Assembly (NCBI RefSeq): GCF_000213575.1
Contig: NZ_GL892005.1
Location: 653,995 to 717,994, forward strand
Direction: 5' to 3'
DNA length: 64,000 nucleotides
Source of the DNA: Dysgonomonas mossii DSM 22836
GTDB lineage: Bacteria > Bacteroidota > Bacteroidia > Bacteroidales > Dysgonomonadaceae
The position numbers were made by a program, and so were the translations under genes. Below, piece by piece: positions 26,673-34,960 of this stretch; position 1 is the stretch's first letter; every line of letters starts with the position of its first letter. The notes beneath the pieces were generated by a model. It was not told the origin of the DNA. It saw nothing but the letters and a program-made list of their open reading frames with translations, and searched no databases.

Positions 26673-28139
26673 ATGAAAGCTAAAAAAATGTTTCTAATGA
26701 TTCTGGTGTCAGCTATACCGTTCTTGGCTTTTGCTCAGGAATGGGATGACATATATGCTACTTCTAAATCGAAAGAATCGAAACAGAAAGAAGTAAAAGT
26801 AAAGACTACTGCTCCCCAAAAGCAAGTAGACCAAACTCAAGTTTTGGTAGTGAAAGACAATGGGGATATAACATTAGAACGAACAGGAAATGTGAATATC
26901 GATGTAGATGCTTATAACCGTAGGGGTAATGTAAGCGTTTACGATGCCGAGCAAACGCAGATACCTGAAGACTCTATTGCAAATGCAGATGAATATAAGG
27001 ATTTTGAATATACCGATCGTATAGTAAGATTCCACGATCCGGCAAATAGTGTTAAAATATCAAGCGATAACGAGATAAATGTATATGTTGTAAATGACAC
27101 ATATAATAGTTATTATCGTAATCGTGGCTGGAACTTCAATGTAAACTTCGGTTGGGGTTGGGGAGGATATGGATATTATCCTTGGTACGATTCATGGTAT
27201 TATCCTTCTTATGCATGGGGATGGTACGATCCTTGGTATTATGGCTCTTGGGGCTGGGGTTGGAGCAGACCTTGGTATTATAGTTCTTGGGGTTGGGGAT
27301 GGAACAGTCCTTGGTATGGTGGCTGGTATTCCGGCTGGTACGGCGGCGGTGGCTGGTATGGCGGTGGACATTATCATCGTTCAAACTATTCATATTCCGG
27401 TCGTCCTAGATATAGCTCAAGCGGCAGATATTCAGCTTATAATAATTCAGGACGCTATAACTCCGGTTATAATAACTCCGGCAGATATTCTTCATATAGC
27501 GGAGGACGTGGGTCTTCTTCTAGTGTAAGCACCCGACCATCATACAATTCGGGAAGAGGCTCAAGCAACGTAAGTACACGTCCATCATATAATACAGGCA
27601 GGGGATCGTCAAGTGGTGTGAGCACTCGTCCCGCTACTCGTCCAAGCTACAATAGTGGAACATCTACAGGTCGAGGTTCATCAAGTGGTATTAGTACGCG
27701 ACCTACGACTCGTCCAAGTTACAATAGCGGAACGTCTTCGGGAAGAGGTTCTTCATCGGATGTAAGTACTCGTCCGAGCACACGCCCAAGTTATAACAGT
27801 GGCTCCTCAAATAGTACCCGTCCAAGTTACAATAGTGGTTCTTCCAGTAGTTCCTCAAGACCAAGCTATAACAGTAGTAGTCCATCAAGGAGCTCTTCTA
27901 GTAGCAGCCGTCCAAGTTACAGCAGTGGCAGTTCTTCTAGTAGTCGTCCAAGCTATAATAGCAGTAGTTCTTCTTCAAGTTCTTCAAGTTCACGCCCAAG
28001 TTATAGTAGTAGCTCTTCTAGTAGTTCTTCCTCAAGAAGCTCTGGCTCATATAGTTCCGGCAGTTCTTCTTCAGGACGTTCTTCAGGTGGAGGATCATAC
28101 AGTGGCGGCGGTGGTAGAAGTAGTAGCGGACGCAGATAA
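26673..28139 (+). CDS. Secreted low-complexity protein, Trp/Tyr/Gly-rich then Ser-rich
   Basis: A 488-residue exported protein with signal peptide ending LAFAQ. Residues about 22-150 are ordinary in composition. Residues about 152-235 are a dense aromatic-glycine block (repeats such as FGWGWGG, WYDPWYYG, SWGWGW). Residues about 236-488 are Ser/Gly/Arg-rich with repeated TRPSYNSG units and long Ser runs, and the protein ends in GGGRSSSGRR. No catalytic motif is present. Such composition suggests a surface, adhesive, matrix or self-assembling protein, which is inference only. It has its own promoter, a structured leader and a terminator. Confidence 0.75.
   Translation: MKAKKMFLMILVSAIPFLAFAQEWDDIYATSKSKESKQKEVKVKTTAPQKQVDQTQVLVVKDNGDITLERTGNVNIDVDAYNRRGNVSVYDAEQTQIPEDSIANADEYKDFEYTDRIVRFHDPANSVKISSDNEINVYVVNDTYNSYYRNRGWNFNVNFGWGWGGYGYYPWYDSWYYPSYAWGWYDPWYYGSWGWGWSRPWYYSSWGWGWNSPWYGGWYSGWYGGGGWYGGGHYHRSNYSYSGRPRYSSSGRYSAYNNSGRYNSGYNNSGRYSSYSGGRGSSSSVSTRPSYNSGRGSSNVSTRPSYNTGRGSSSGVSTRPATRPSYNSGTSTGRGSSSGISTRPTTRPSYNSGTSSGRGSSSDVSTRPSTRPSYNSGSSNSTRPSYNSGSSSSSSRPSYNSSSPSRSSSSSSRPSYSSGSSSSSRPSYNSSSSSSSSSSSRPSYSSSSSSSSSSRSSGSYSSGSSSSGRSSGGGSYSGGGGRSSSGRR
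27627..27810 (+). repeat. 72-bp in-frame tandem repeat in the Ser-rich domain
   Basis: Two full 72-base units (27627-27698 and 27699-27770) and a partial third encode RPATRPSYNSGTSTG-type and RPTTRPSYNSGTSSG-type blocks ending in S-I/V-S-T. Shorter 15-16 residue versions precede them. The phase keeps the reading frame, so copy number could change without breaking the gene. Confidence 0.65.
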
Positions 28140-28164
28140 TACGATCGTATCATATAAAAAATAT

Positions 28165-28205
28165 AAAAGCTGTTTCAACAAACGTGGTTATTGGAACAGC
28201 TTTTT
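28165..28205 (+). terminator. Intrinsic terminator of the low-complexity protein gene
   Basis: AAAAGCTGTT (28165-28174) pairs with AACAGCTTTT (28195-28204) around a 20-base loop region that extends the stem partly, followed by a T run, 26 bases after the stop. Confidence 0.75.
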
Positions 28206-28315
28206 ATGGAAAATATAAGAAAATAGAACATTTAATATACTCTGAAATGTGTATGTTTCGTTTCGAAAGAGTTTAAACATGCAAATTTCATCTGTTAGAT
28301 AAAAAATATTGAAAT

Positions 28316-29929
28316 ATGAAAAAATTATCATTATTAATGCTTGCTGTTGCCTTTTCTGTAGGAATGGCTTATGCTCAAAATGAAATGGATGCATACAGAT
28401 TTTCCAGGAATGATTTAACCGGTACGGCAAGATCTGTAGCTATGGGGGGGGCATTTGGTGCACTGGGAGGTGATATCTCCGGTATTGCAATAAATCCTGC
28501 CGGTATAGGAGTTTATCAAAAGTCTGAGATTGTGACAACAATGAATTTTCAGAATACGAAGTCACAAGGGCAATTAAATGTAGGTAAGCAAAATGAAAAT
28601 AAATTTACTTTTGCTTTTGATAATTTAGCCTTTGTAGGAACTTTTCCGTTATATGATGATGTAGTTCCTTTTCTTAATTTTGGATTTTCTTATAACCGGT
28701 TAAAAAGCTTTGATAGGAAATATGCGATAATGGGTGATAATACTCGATCTCTTACGGGTTATATGGCAGGCAGAGCTAACTTTAATGGAGTTTCAGCTTC
28801 ACATCTATCTCTAAAAGATAATGACTTTTGGGGAGTGTGGGATAGTCAGGATTGGTTGACTGTACTTGGTTACAATTCTTTCTTGATAAATGAAGGTTCG
28901 AACGGCTATAGTGCGGCAATACCAAACAACGTTTCCAATGATTTGTTTGTGGAAGAGAAAGGTTATATTAGTTCATACGACTTCAATATCGGAACTTCTT
29001 TCTCTGATATCGTGAGCATTGGTGCTACAATTTCTATGACAGATATAAACTATCGTCTCTATTCTCAATATACAGAGTATATGCCTGATGGAAATGGTGC
29101 ATTGGCAGATAATCGCAGATTTGATTTGTATAATTGGAATAGAACGGATGGAACAGGTTGGCAAGTAAAAGCGGGAGTTATAATAAAACCGGTTCAAGAA
29201 TTCCGTATAGGTATTGCTTACCACTCGCCAACATGGTATAAAATGACAGATCATTTTGCTGCCGATTTGAGTCATAATTTATCAGGAGTATCGAGTTCTA
29301 GTCTTGATCCCGATTATGTAGCAGGAACAGTAAAAAGCTACGATGGACGGGAAGATGCTGTTTTTGATTATAAATTACGTACACCCGATAAATGGACATT
29401 TAGCATGGCGGGAGTAATAGGGACAAAGGCTATCATAAGTGCAGACTATGAATTGACAAACTATAAGAATAATATGAAGCTGTTTAATCGTAACAGTAAA
29501 ACATTTTCGCCGGATCCGAATGAATATATTAAAAACGATTTCAAAATGGCATCAACCCTGCGTGTTGGACTTGAATATCGTTTTACCAGCAAATTTTCTG
29601 GTCGTGTAGGTTATTCATGGGTGCAAAGTCCTTTTGACTCAAAAATAAAGAATAATGGTAATGAGGTTACTACAGATCCTCGTCCTGTTACACAATATGC
29701 ATTCGATGCCGATACTCACTATATCACTTATGGATTAGGGTATCAATTTATTCCTGAAAGAAGAGGTAAAGCTGATTGGTCGAATGGTTATTTTTACACA
29801 GATGTTGCCTTTGTGATGAGATCACAAAAGGCTGATCTGTATTCTTTTGCGGGAGCAGATAAAGCTTCTTTGAAGACAAACTCATTTCAAGGATTATTGA
29901 CTTTAGGGTATAAGTTTAGTATGAATTAG
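28316..29929 (+). CDS. OMPP1/FadL-like outer-membrane transport protein
   Basis: A 537-residue outer-membrane barrel with signal peptide ending MAYAQ. The N-terminal hatch region shows the family pattern TARSVAMGGAFGALGGDISGIAINPAGIGVY (split here as TARSVAMGGAFGALGG and DISGIAINPAGIGVY), in which the asparagine-proline turn is typical of FadL relatives. Long amphipathic strands follow and the chain ends LTLGYKFSMN. FadL relatives import hydrophobic compounds; Bacteroidota members are often labelled hemin receptor without proof. Monocistronic, with a strong terminator. Confidence 0.85.
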   Translation: MKKLSLLMLAVAFSVGMAYAQNEMDAYRFSRNDLTGTARSVAMGGAFGALGGDISGIAINPAGIGVYQKSEIVTTMNFQNTKSQGQLNVGKQNENKFTFAFDNLAFVGTFPLYDDVVPFLNFGFSYNRLKSFDRKYAIMGDNTRSLTGYMAGRANFNGVSASHLSLKDNDFWGVWDSQDWLTVLGYNSFLINEGSNGYSAAIPNNVSNDLFVEEKGYISSYDFNIGTSFSDIVSIGATISMTDINYRLYSQYTEYMPDGNGALADNRRFDLYNWNRTDGTGWQVKAGVIIKPVQEFRIGIAYHSPTWYKMTDHFAADLSHNLSGVSSSSLDPDYVAGTVKSYDGREDAVFDYKLRTPDKWTFSMAGVIGTKAIISADYELTNYKNNMKLFNRNSKTFSPDPNEYIKNDFKMASTLRVGLEYRFTSKFSGRVGYSWVQSPFDSKIKNNGNEVTTDPRPVTQYAFDADTHYITYGLGYQFIPERRGKADWSNGYFYTDVAFVMRSQKADLYSFAGADKASLKTNSFQGLLTLGYKFSMN

Positions 29930-29949
29930 ACCATTCTTGAAAATATAAT

Positions 29950-29990
29950 AAAATAGAAAAGGTATGCTTTGAGCATACCTTTTCTATTTT
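29950..29990 (+). terminator. Strong intrinsic terminator after the FadL-like gene
   Basis: An 18-bp perfect stem, from AAAATAGAAAAGGTATGC (29950-29967) to its reverse complement (29973-29990), encloses a 5-base loop 20 bases after the stop codon. Confidence 0.85.
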
Positions 29991-30053
29991 ATAGCAGAAT
30001 ACTTCTGCTCTCGAAAGCATTATTTTGTCACTGACAAGTAGGGCGGAGTTTAA

Positions 30054-30083
30054 TTTTGAATTGTATCTTTGTAAATATATTTG
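30054..30083 (+). promoter_or_regulatory. Promoter region of the SMI1/KNR4 gene
   Basis: TTTG (30055-30058) and TATATTTG (30076-30083) are 17 bases apart, slightly short of the usual 19. A second -7-like TATCTTTG lies at 30064-30071. Leader about 75 bases. Confidence 0.45.
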
Positions 30084-30166
30084 CGTCAAATTATTTGTTT
30101 AATTGACCATTTGTTAACTTTTAAACTAAATGTATTCTGTTTCTCAAACAATTAAAATTAGTATAG

Positions 30167-30634
30167 ATGACCTCCCCATATCATAAGTTTCTTGAGTTAT
30201 TCAGAGCTAATGAATATAAAATAAAACACGGCAAGAAGGGTGTAGTAAAACAAGAATGGATTGACTACACAGAGCAAGAATTGGGGTTCCCGTTACCAGA
30301 TTCTTATAAGTGGTGGTCGAAGGAGTTTGAGTACTTCAAAGTAGAAGATGAATATGTTAAATATGTATCTCCTCCCGAAAACTATAATATTGCAGATATA
30401 GATAGTCTTTTATATCTATACAAGTCTCAGACGATAAATAGTCCTTTATCTCAGAATGAATTGACCATTTTAGAAGAAGGAGAGGGAGATGCTTTGTACT
30501 ATTTCTTAATAGAGCCCGGGCTAAAAGGTAATGAGTATAAAGTATTTTGTCGTGATTATATGAATGAAGATGATGATTTTTATGCTGATGATTTTTTTAA
30601 GTTTTTGGAAATGAAAATACATCAAATGAAATAA
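30167..30634 (+). CDS. SMI1/KNR4 (SUKH) family protein
   Basis: A 155-residue acidic cytoplasmic protein. The family core is visible: TEQELGFPLPDSYKWWSKEF near residues 42-61, followed by acidic strands and the terminal helix ending FLEMKIHQMK. Bacterial SUKH proteins often serve as immunity proteins of contact-dependent or polymorphic toxins, but no toxin gene is adjacent here; it stands alone between two terminators. It may be an orphan immunity gene or a housekeeping member. Confidence 0.8.
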   Translation: MTSPYHKFLELFRANEYKIKHGKKGVVKQEWIDYTEQELGFPLPDSYKWWSKEFEYFKVEDEYVKYVSPPENYNIADIDSLLYLYKSQTINSPLSQNELTILEEGEGDALYYFLIEPGLKGNEYKVFCRDYMNEDDDFYADDFFKFLEMKIHQMK

Positions 30635-30679
30635 TGCACGGTTTGAATGTAAAGATAGATTATAATCAAAGAGATATAT

Positions 30680-30713
30680 GATGCTATAAGGTAAAAGTTA
30701 TAGCATCTTTTTT
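30680..30713 (+). terminator. Intrinsic terminator of the SMI1/KNR4 gene
   Basis: GATGCTATAA (30680-30689) pairs with TTATAGCATC (30698-30707) around an 8-base loop, followed by six Ts. Confidence 0.8.
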
Positions 30714-30969
30714 ATTCTTTTACTCTTTAAAAAGTCATATTTTACTCTTTCTGTGTATGGTTTAATGTGTTTATATATAGCCTGTTATTTGTTTTGTGTT
30801 ATGCTAAAAAGTCGTATCCTATTGTTCTTGAGGCTAATCTTTACTAACTATGTATTGTAATTATAAAATAATCACAATTTTAGAATAGAAAAATATATTC
30901 ATTCTTGCACAGATAATAATGTAGCAAAGTATATAAAATATTGATAATAATTTTTAAGTGAAACATTTG

Positions 30970-31079
30970 TCTATATGACAAAGCCTTGTAATAAAGTAGT
31001 TATAAAGTTCCCGAAAATGAGGATTGCTTTGGTTGTCCTCTCTCCGTCCTGAAATTGCCCGTTTCAGGACGGTTTTTTT
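30970..31079 (+). ncRNA. Candidate small RNA with orphan terminator
   Basis: A strong intrinsic terminator (CCGTCCTGAAA 31044-31054 with TTTCAGGACGG 31062-31072, then T7) follows no reading frame: the preceding gene already has its own terminator at 30680-30713. A promoter-like pair, ATTG (30940-30943), 18 bases, AACATTTG (30962-30969, one mismatch to TAnnTTTG), would start a transcript near 30976. The resulting RNA of about 100 bases also has a hairpin GAGGA (31019-31023) / TCCTC (31036-31040). No known RNA family is recognised. The flanking stretches 30714-30939 and 31080-31463 show no gene. Confidence 0.45.
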
Positions 31080-31463
31080 ATATGAATTATTTAATCGATT
31101 GAGAGCTTAAATACTAACAAAAAGAAAGAACAGCACTATACTGAAATTAGTTTAAATGAGCTTTTTCAAAATATATTCTGGTTTTACTCGAAGTTTATCA
31201 TTAAAAAACATAACTATTCATCAAAATAAAGAGCCCGAAAATTAGTAGACTTATCGTTTAGTAGAATCTAAGACGATTATATCTTTCTTCTTGTGATAAT
31301 GTTTTGTTATTTAGTAGTTTATGTAAGTTGTCTATGGGTAAAGAAAAAGGATTAAGAATAGAAGGAAATCCCTATCAGTAAAAGATGAGAAGATAAAAGT
31401 TTTAAATAATTATAAATATTATACTAAAAGTCCATTTATTTTCGCTGTTAAGAAATTAAATTC

Positions 31464-31471
31464 TATATTTG
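31464..31471 (+). promoter_or_regulatory. -7 element of the AraC-family regulator gene
   Basis: TATATTTG, 29 bases before the ATG at 31500. The -33 region has only a weak TTTC at 31440-31443. Confidence 0.5.
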
Positions 31472-31499
31472 CACCGTGAAATATTAAGAGCAATATTTC

Positions 31500-32420
31500 A
31501 TGATAAATAACACACAACAAAACCAAACTAAAGTCATGCTAGAAAAGGGAAGTAACGAGCTTGGATATTCGTTAGAGAACGAATTTGAATTATATAAGAA
31601 TGCTCACTCTTTACCAGTTCCTCATTCTGCATTTTGTACGACTTTTGGTATAGTAGGTATTTGTCATGAAGGTTCTATTACGATAGAAGTACATCAGCGT
31701 CAAGAAGAGCATCGTTTTGTTGAGGGAGAGATGATCGTTTTATTGCCAAACCAGACTATTTCGGTAAAAGATAAAAGCGACGATTTTAAAGTTGATTATT
31801 TTTTACTTTCCCAAACAATGACAAATGATATTTTAGGTGGTATTTCACGCTTTTCGCCACTATTCTTCATATATATGATGCAAAAGCACTTTTACAAACT
31901 GACTAAGGATGAGATGTCTCGGTATTCAGAATACTATAATCTTGTTAATGAAAGACTTCTTACGTCAGATTCTATGTTTCAGCGGGAATATATAGTAAGT
32001 TTAATAAGACTTTTTTATTTAGATGTTTATTATAGCTTTAAGAATAGCGTATTGTCAGCGAATGCAACTCCTTGTTCAAGGAAAGAGAACTTGGCATATC
32101 AATTTTTTCTTTTAATACTGAAGCATTACAAAGAAAATAAAGAAATGTCTTTTTATGCGAAGCAATTGGATATAACACCCAAGTATCTTTCTAAGGTGAT
32201 AAAGGATGTAAGTGGTCGATCTGCCAAAGACTGGATTGTAGAATATACTTTGTTGGAAATAAAATCGTTATTGAATAATACAACGTTAAATATTCAACAA
32301 ATAACATTGGATACACATTTTTCGACTCAAGCTTCTTTAGGTAGATTTTTTAAAAAACATACAGGACAATCTCCGTCAGAGTATAGGTTGAGGTTAGATG
32401 TTCAGCCAAGTATGTTTTAG
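31500..32420 (+). CDS. AraC family transcriptional regulator
   Basis: A 306-residue DNA-binding protein. The N-terminal part (residues about 30-120) resembles a cupin-like sensing domain with strands such as GSITIEVHQRQEEHRFVEGEMIVLLPNQ. The C-terminal part (about 205-300) is an AraC/XylS double helix-turn-helix: YAKQLDITPKYLSKVIKDVSGR, then IQQITLDTHFSTQASLGRFFKKHTGQSPSEYR. The effector is unknown. It is followed by a hairpin terminator and a region of gene decay, so any former target operon next door may have been lost. Confidence 0.9.
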   Translation: MINNTQQNQTKVMLEKGSNELGYSLENEFELYKNAHSLPVPHSAFCTTFGIVGICHEGSITIEVHQRQEEHRFVEGEMIVLLPNQTISVKDKSDDFKVDYFLLSQTMTNDILGGISRFSPLFFIYMMQKHFYKLTKDEMSRYSEYYNLVNERLLTSDSMFQREYIVSLIRLFYLDVYYSFKNSVLSANATPCSRKENLAYQFFLLILKHYKENKEMSFYAKQLDITPKYLSKVIKDVSGRSAKDWIVEYTLLEIKSLLNNTTLNIQQITLDTHFSTQASLGRFFKKHTGQSPSEYRLRLDVQPSMF

Positions 32421-32514
32421 TATATTGATGAGAGCAAATAAATGCCTCGTAAAAGATAGGAAAATAAATAAAAATATATTGTGTAGTTTTGTAAAGTTTG
32501 TGTTAAGGTTGGGG

Positions 32515-32548
32515 TCCTGCAAGTCGTGAGATTAGCAGGATTCTTTTT
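32515..32548 (+). terminator. Hairpin terminator downstream of the AraC regulator
   Basis: TCCTGC (32515-32520) pairs with GCAGGA (32535-32540) around a 14-base loop and is followed by a T-rich tract. A TAnnTTTG element (32484-32491) sits just upstream, so a very short transcript is also possible. Confidence 0.5.
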
Positions 32549-32729
32549 GAAGGAGCTTCATTACGAAACTGCCTCATTTTATACTACTATTTATTTATCC
32601 TATTCGATATATATAGCATTAAGCACATCTGTTATAGATAATATGTCGTACGAAACAGATATTTTTGCACCTTTTTCTACTAATTTACTATTGTGCTTTA
32701 CACCTGAAAGTTTTACGTTATCTGCTATG

Positions 32730-32965
32730 TTCTTGGCATTTATTATGTATATACTATTTCGCCGGAAGTTACAGTACGTAACGGAGATAATCTTTATCTG
32801 ACATCCTTTTTTGTGTTTGTAGGACTGTTCCGATATTTACAAATCATATTTGTGGAAGAAATGAGTGGTAATCCAACATTGATATTCCTCAAAGATAATT
32901 TTATCCGCATCATCATAATCTTATGGATTATATCTTTCTTTGTTATCACAAAATTCTTTAGGTAA
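32730..32965 (+). pseudogene. Remnant of a UbiA-family prenyltransferase
   Basis: Only the C-terminal quarter of a UbiA-type membrane prenyltransferase remains. From 32753 the frame reads TISPEV, then NLYLTSFFVFVGLFRYLQI, VEEMSGNPT and IILWIISFFVITKFFR before a stop at 32963-32965. This matches the end of Bacteroidota decaprenyl-phosphate phosphoribosyltransferase-like UbiA proteins. The preceding FLAFIMY segment (ending near 32750) is in another frame, displaced by what looks like a 2-base AT insertion. The N-terminal half with the Asp-rich motifs is missing, and a terminator-like hairpin lies where it should be. The stop overlaps the next ATG (TAATG), the relic of a coupled operon with the HAD gene. 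Confidence 0.7.
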
Positions 32966-33560
32966 TGATAGATGTAAATTCATCGAAGGTAATAGCTGTT
33001 TTCGACTTTGACGGAACGATAACGACCGTAGATACCTTATTCGATTTTATTATGGATTTCCACGGCTAATTTTAGGATTGTTTGCTCTCTTTCCTGTTCT
33101 GATCTTATTTAAACTAGGTTTTGTTGCAAATAATAAGGCAAAAGAACGGCTGTTTTCTTATTTCTTTAAAGGGAAGAATTTATCAGAGTTTAATGCTATT
33201 TGTGGAAAATATAAAAATCGAATAAGCCGGACGTTGAGATCACAAGCAATCGATAAGGTCAAGTTTCATCAACAAGAAGAGCATATAGTTCTCATTAATA
33301 GTGTATCTATTTGCAACTGGATTTTGCCTTGGGCACAATCAGTCGGCATTGATGTAGTTATCGGTACAGAGCTTGAAACAGAAGGCGGTGTAATTACCGG
33401 TAAATTCAAAGGTGAAAACTGTTACGGAGTAGAAAAAGTCAAACGTTTCCTGGAACTTTACCCGCATAGAGATACTTATAAGCTTTATGTATACGGAGAC
33501 ATTAGTGGGGATAAACCGTTGTTAGATATTGCAGATTTTCCGTTTTATAAGGAATTCTAA
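32965..33560 (+). pseudogene. Frameshifted HAD-IB family phosphatase
   Basis: A broken HAD-superfamily hydrolase. The first frame (32965-33069) encodes VFDFDGTITTVDTLFDF with the nucleophile Asp14 and Asp16, then stops. The second frame, readable from about 33042 to 33560, continues as IRFYYGFPRLILGLFALFP, then YGDISGDKPLLDIADFPFYKEF with the conserved GD pair. Joining the two needs a small deletion near 33041, possibly between short TTCGA repeats. Motif II is altered (NSVS where SAS is usual). It followed the UbiA gene with overlapping stop and start. A sequencing error is possible for this gene alone, but its neighbour is damaged too. Confidence 0.75.
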
Positions 33561-33610
33561 AATAAAAGAGACTACCTCTTACCCGAAATAGCCTCTTCTG
33601 TTTTATTCAA

Positions 33611-34459
33611 TTAGAACTTCCATTTGTTAGATGTTTTTGATGAATTCGTATTCGTTGTTCCCGTTCCACTTTTATAGTATTTCATGGCTTCAGGTAAATC
33701 TTTTTCTATCTGTTGGATACGCGTATTGTCTGAAGGGTGAGTACTCATAAATTCAGGAGTGCTACTTCCTTGCTGCGACATGCGAGTCCAGAATGCGGCA
33801 GCCTGACTTGGGTTGTATCCTGCCATTGCCATAAATATCAGACCAAGTTTGTCTGCTTCTAATTCTTGTTTGCGCGAATAAGGTAATAAAATTCCATATT
33901 GAGAACCGAGCCCAATTGCGGCGGCGGCAGCTTGTTGTACCCCGGCAGAAGTTCCTCCTAGAGCAGTGCCTATTGCAGCGGTGCCATACTCAGTCATCAT
34001 TTGTTGGCTCATACGTTCATTTGCATGTTTTGCTACAGCATGTGCGACCTCATGTCCTAAGACAACAGCCAGGCCTGTTTCGTCTTGAGTGTAAGGCAGT
34101 ATTCCTTCATATACGACAATTTTTCCACCGGGCATACAGAAGGCATTTACATCAGCACTCTTCACAAGGTTGAATTCCCATGCATACGATGATAATTCAT
34201 CTGCATAACCATTGTTTTTCAGATAAGTTTCAACAGCATTCGCTATATTTCTACCAACTTTCTGTACCAATGCCGTATTTTTTTTATCGTTCGATATCGG
34301 AGCTGATTTTATAAACTGTTGATATTGCTGCAAACTTATAGTAAGAACCTCTTGGTTAGAAACCAGATTCAATTGTTTGCGTCCGGTCACAGGTACGCTG
34401 CCACAACTGGAGAACAATAGTGACATCGCTATAAATAAAATAGGGAAATACTTCATCAT
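33611..34459 (-). CDS. M48 family zinc metalloprotease, lipoprotein
   Basis: A 282-residue lipoprotein (lipobox LLFSSC, Cys19) of the peptidase family M48, related to BepA/LoiP-type periplasmic quality-control proteases. The zinc site HEVAH is at 136-140 with the third ligand in ELEADKLGL near residue 208; the N-terminal SVPVTGRKQLNLV block is typical. The tail is Ser/Thr/Asn-rich. It should act at the inner face of the outer membrane on misfolded envelope proteins. mscL lies 40 bases upstream on the same strand and may be co-transcribed. Confidence 0.92.
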   Translation of the reverse strand: MMKYFPILFIAMSLLFSSCGSVPVTGRKQLNLVSNQEVLTISLQQYQQFIKSAPISNDKKNTALVQKVGRNIANAVETYLKNNGYADELSSYAWEFNLVKSADVNAFCMPGGKIVVYEGILPYTQDETGLAVVLGHEVAHAVAKHANERMSQQMMTEYGTAAIGTALGGTSAGVQQAAAAAIGLGSQYGILLPYSRKQELEADKLGLIFMAMAGYNPSQAAAFWTRMSQQGSSTPEFMSTHPSDNTRIQQIEKDLPEAMKYYKSGTGTTNTNSSKTSNKWKF

Positions 34460-34499
34460 AATGCTTGTTTGTTAAGTTCTATTTATCAAAGTTCTATAT

Positions 34500-34910
34500 T
34501 TAATTTTTACTCTGCTCCTTCAATAAATCTCTGATTTCCGTTAACAATGTTTCCTCTTTGCTTGGGGCCGGAGGTGTAACAGGGGCTTCTTCTTTTTTCT
34601 TCTGTAGCATATTGATACCCTTGATAGCAAAAAATATAGCACTGGCTATGATAACAAAATCAAAAACAGTTTGTACAAAAGAGCCATAATTGATTGTTAC
34701 AGCTGCTGCGTCACCTACTGCTTCTTTTAGCGTTACCTTCAGGTCAGAAAAATTGACACCGCCAAGTACAACTCCGATTGGAGGCATGATAATATCGCTT
34801 ACAAGCGATGATACAATTTTGCCGAATGCTCCACCGACAATGACACCGACAGCCATATCAACTACGTTGCCACGCATCATAAACTCCTTTAATTCTTTTA
34901 ATACCGACAT
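34500..34910 (-). CDS. mscL: Large-conductance mechanosensitive channel
   Basis: A 136-residue MscL protein with the family start [21 protein letters not shown], a first helix (about 15-40), the FSDLKVTL loop, a second helix (about 70-95) and a charged C-terminal bundle. It forms a pentamer that opens close to lytic tension and releases solutes. Length is normal. Confidence 0.96.
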   Translation of the reverse strand: MSVLKELKEFMMRGNVVDMAVGVIVGGAFGKIVSSLVSDIIMPPIGVVLGGVNFSDLKVTLKEAVGDAAAVTINYGSFVQTVFDFVIIASAIFFAIKGINMLQKKKEEAPVTPPAPSKEETLLTEIRDLLKEQSKN

Positions 34911-34960
34911 AGTTATTTTATTAAATAGATAAATTATAATATATTTTTATAAACACGAAT

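Noticed and set aside
27490-28130. Repeats as a CRISPR array
   Set aside because: The repeats are in-frame coding units without distinct spacers and no cas genes are present.
27799-28218. Alternative reading frame of 139 codons inside the Ser-rich gene
   Set aside because: Low-complexity codon repeats keep other frames open; the product has no signal or family resemblance.
30766-30861. A 31-codon frame upstream of the candidate small RNA
   Set aside because: Short, hydrophobic by AT-rich composition, without promoter or ribosome site.
32526-32801. Open frame of 91 codons as a real gene
   Set aside because: It begins inside a terminator hairpin, and its end is out of frame with clear UbiA homology; it is chance open sequence plus a gene remnant.
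32965-33560. Programmed frameshift in the HAD gene
   Set aside because: No slippery heptamer or stimulatory structure is evident, and the neighbouring gene is also damaged, so decay is simpler.
33561-33611. Terminator between the HAD remnant and the M48 gene
   Set aside because: AATAAAA/TTTTATT arms exist but need a large bulge, so the stem is weak.
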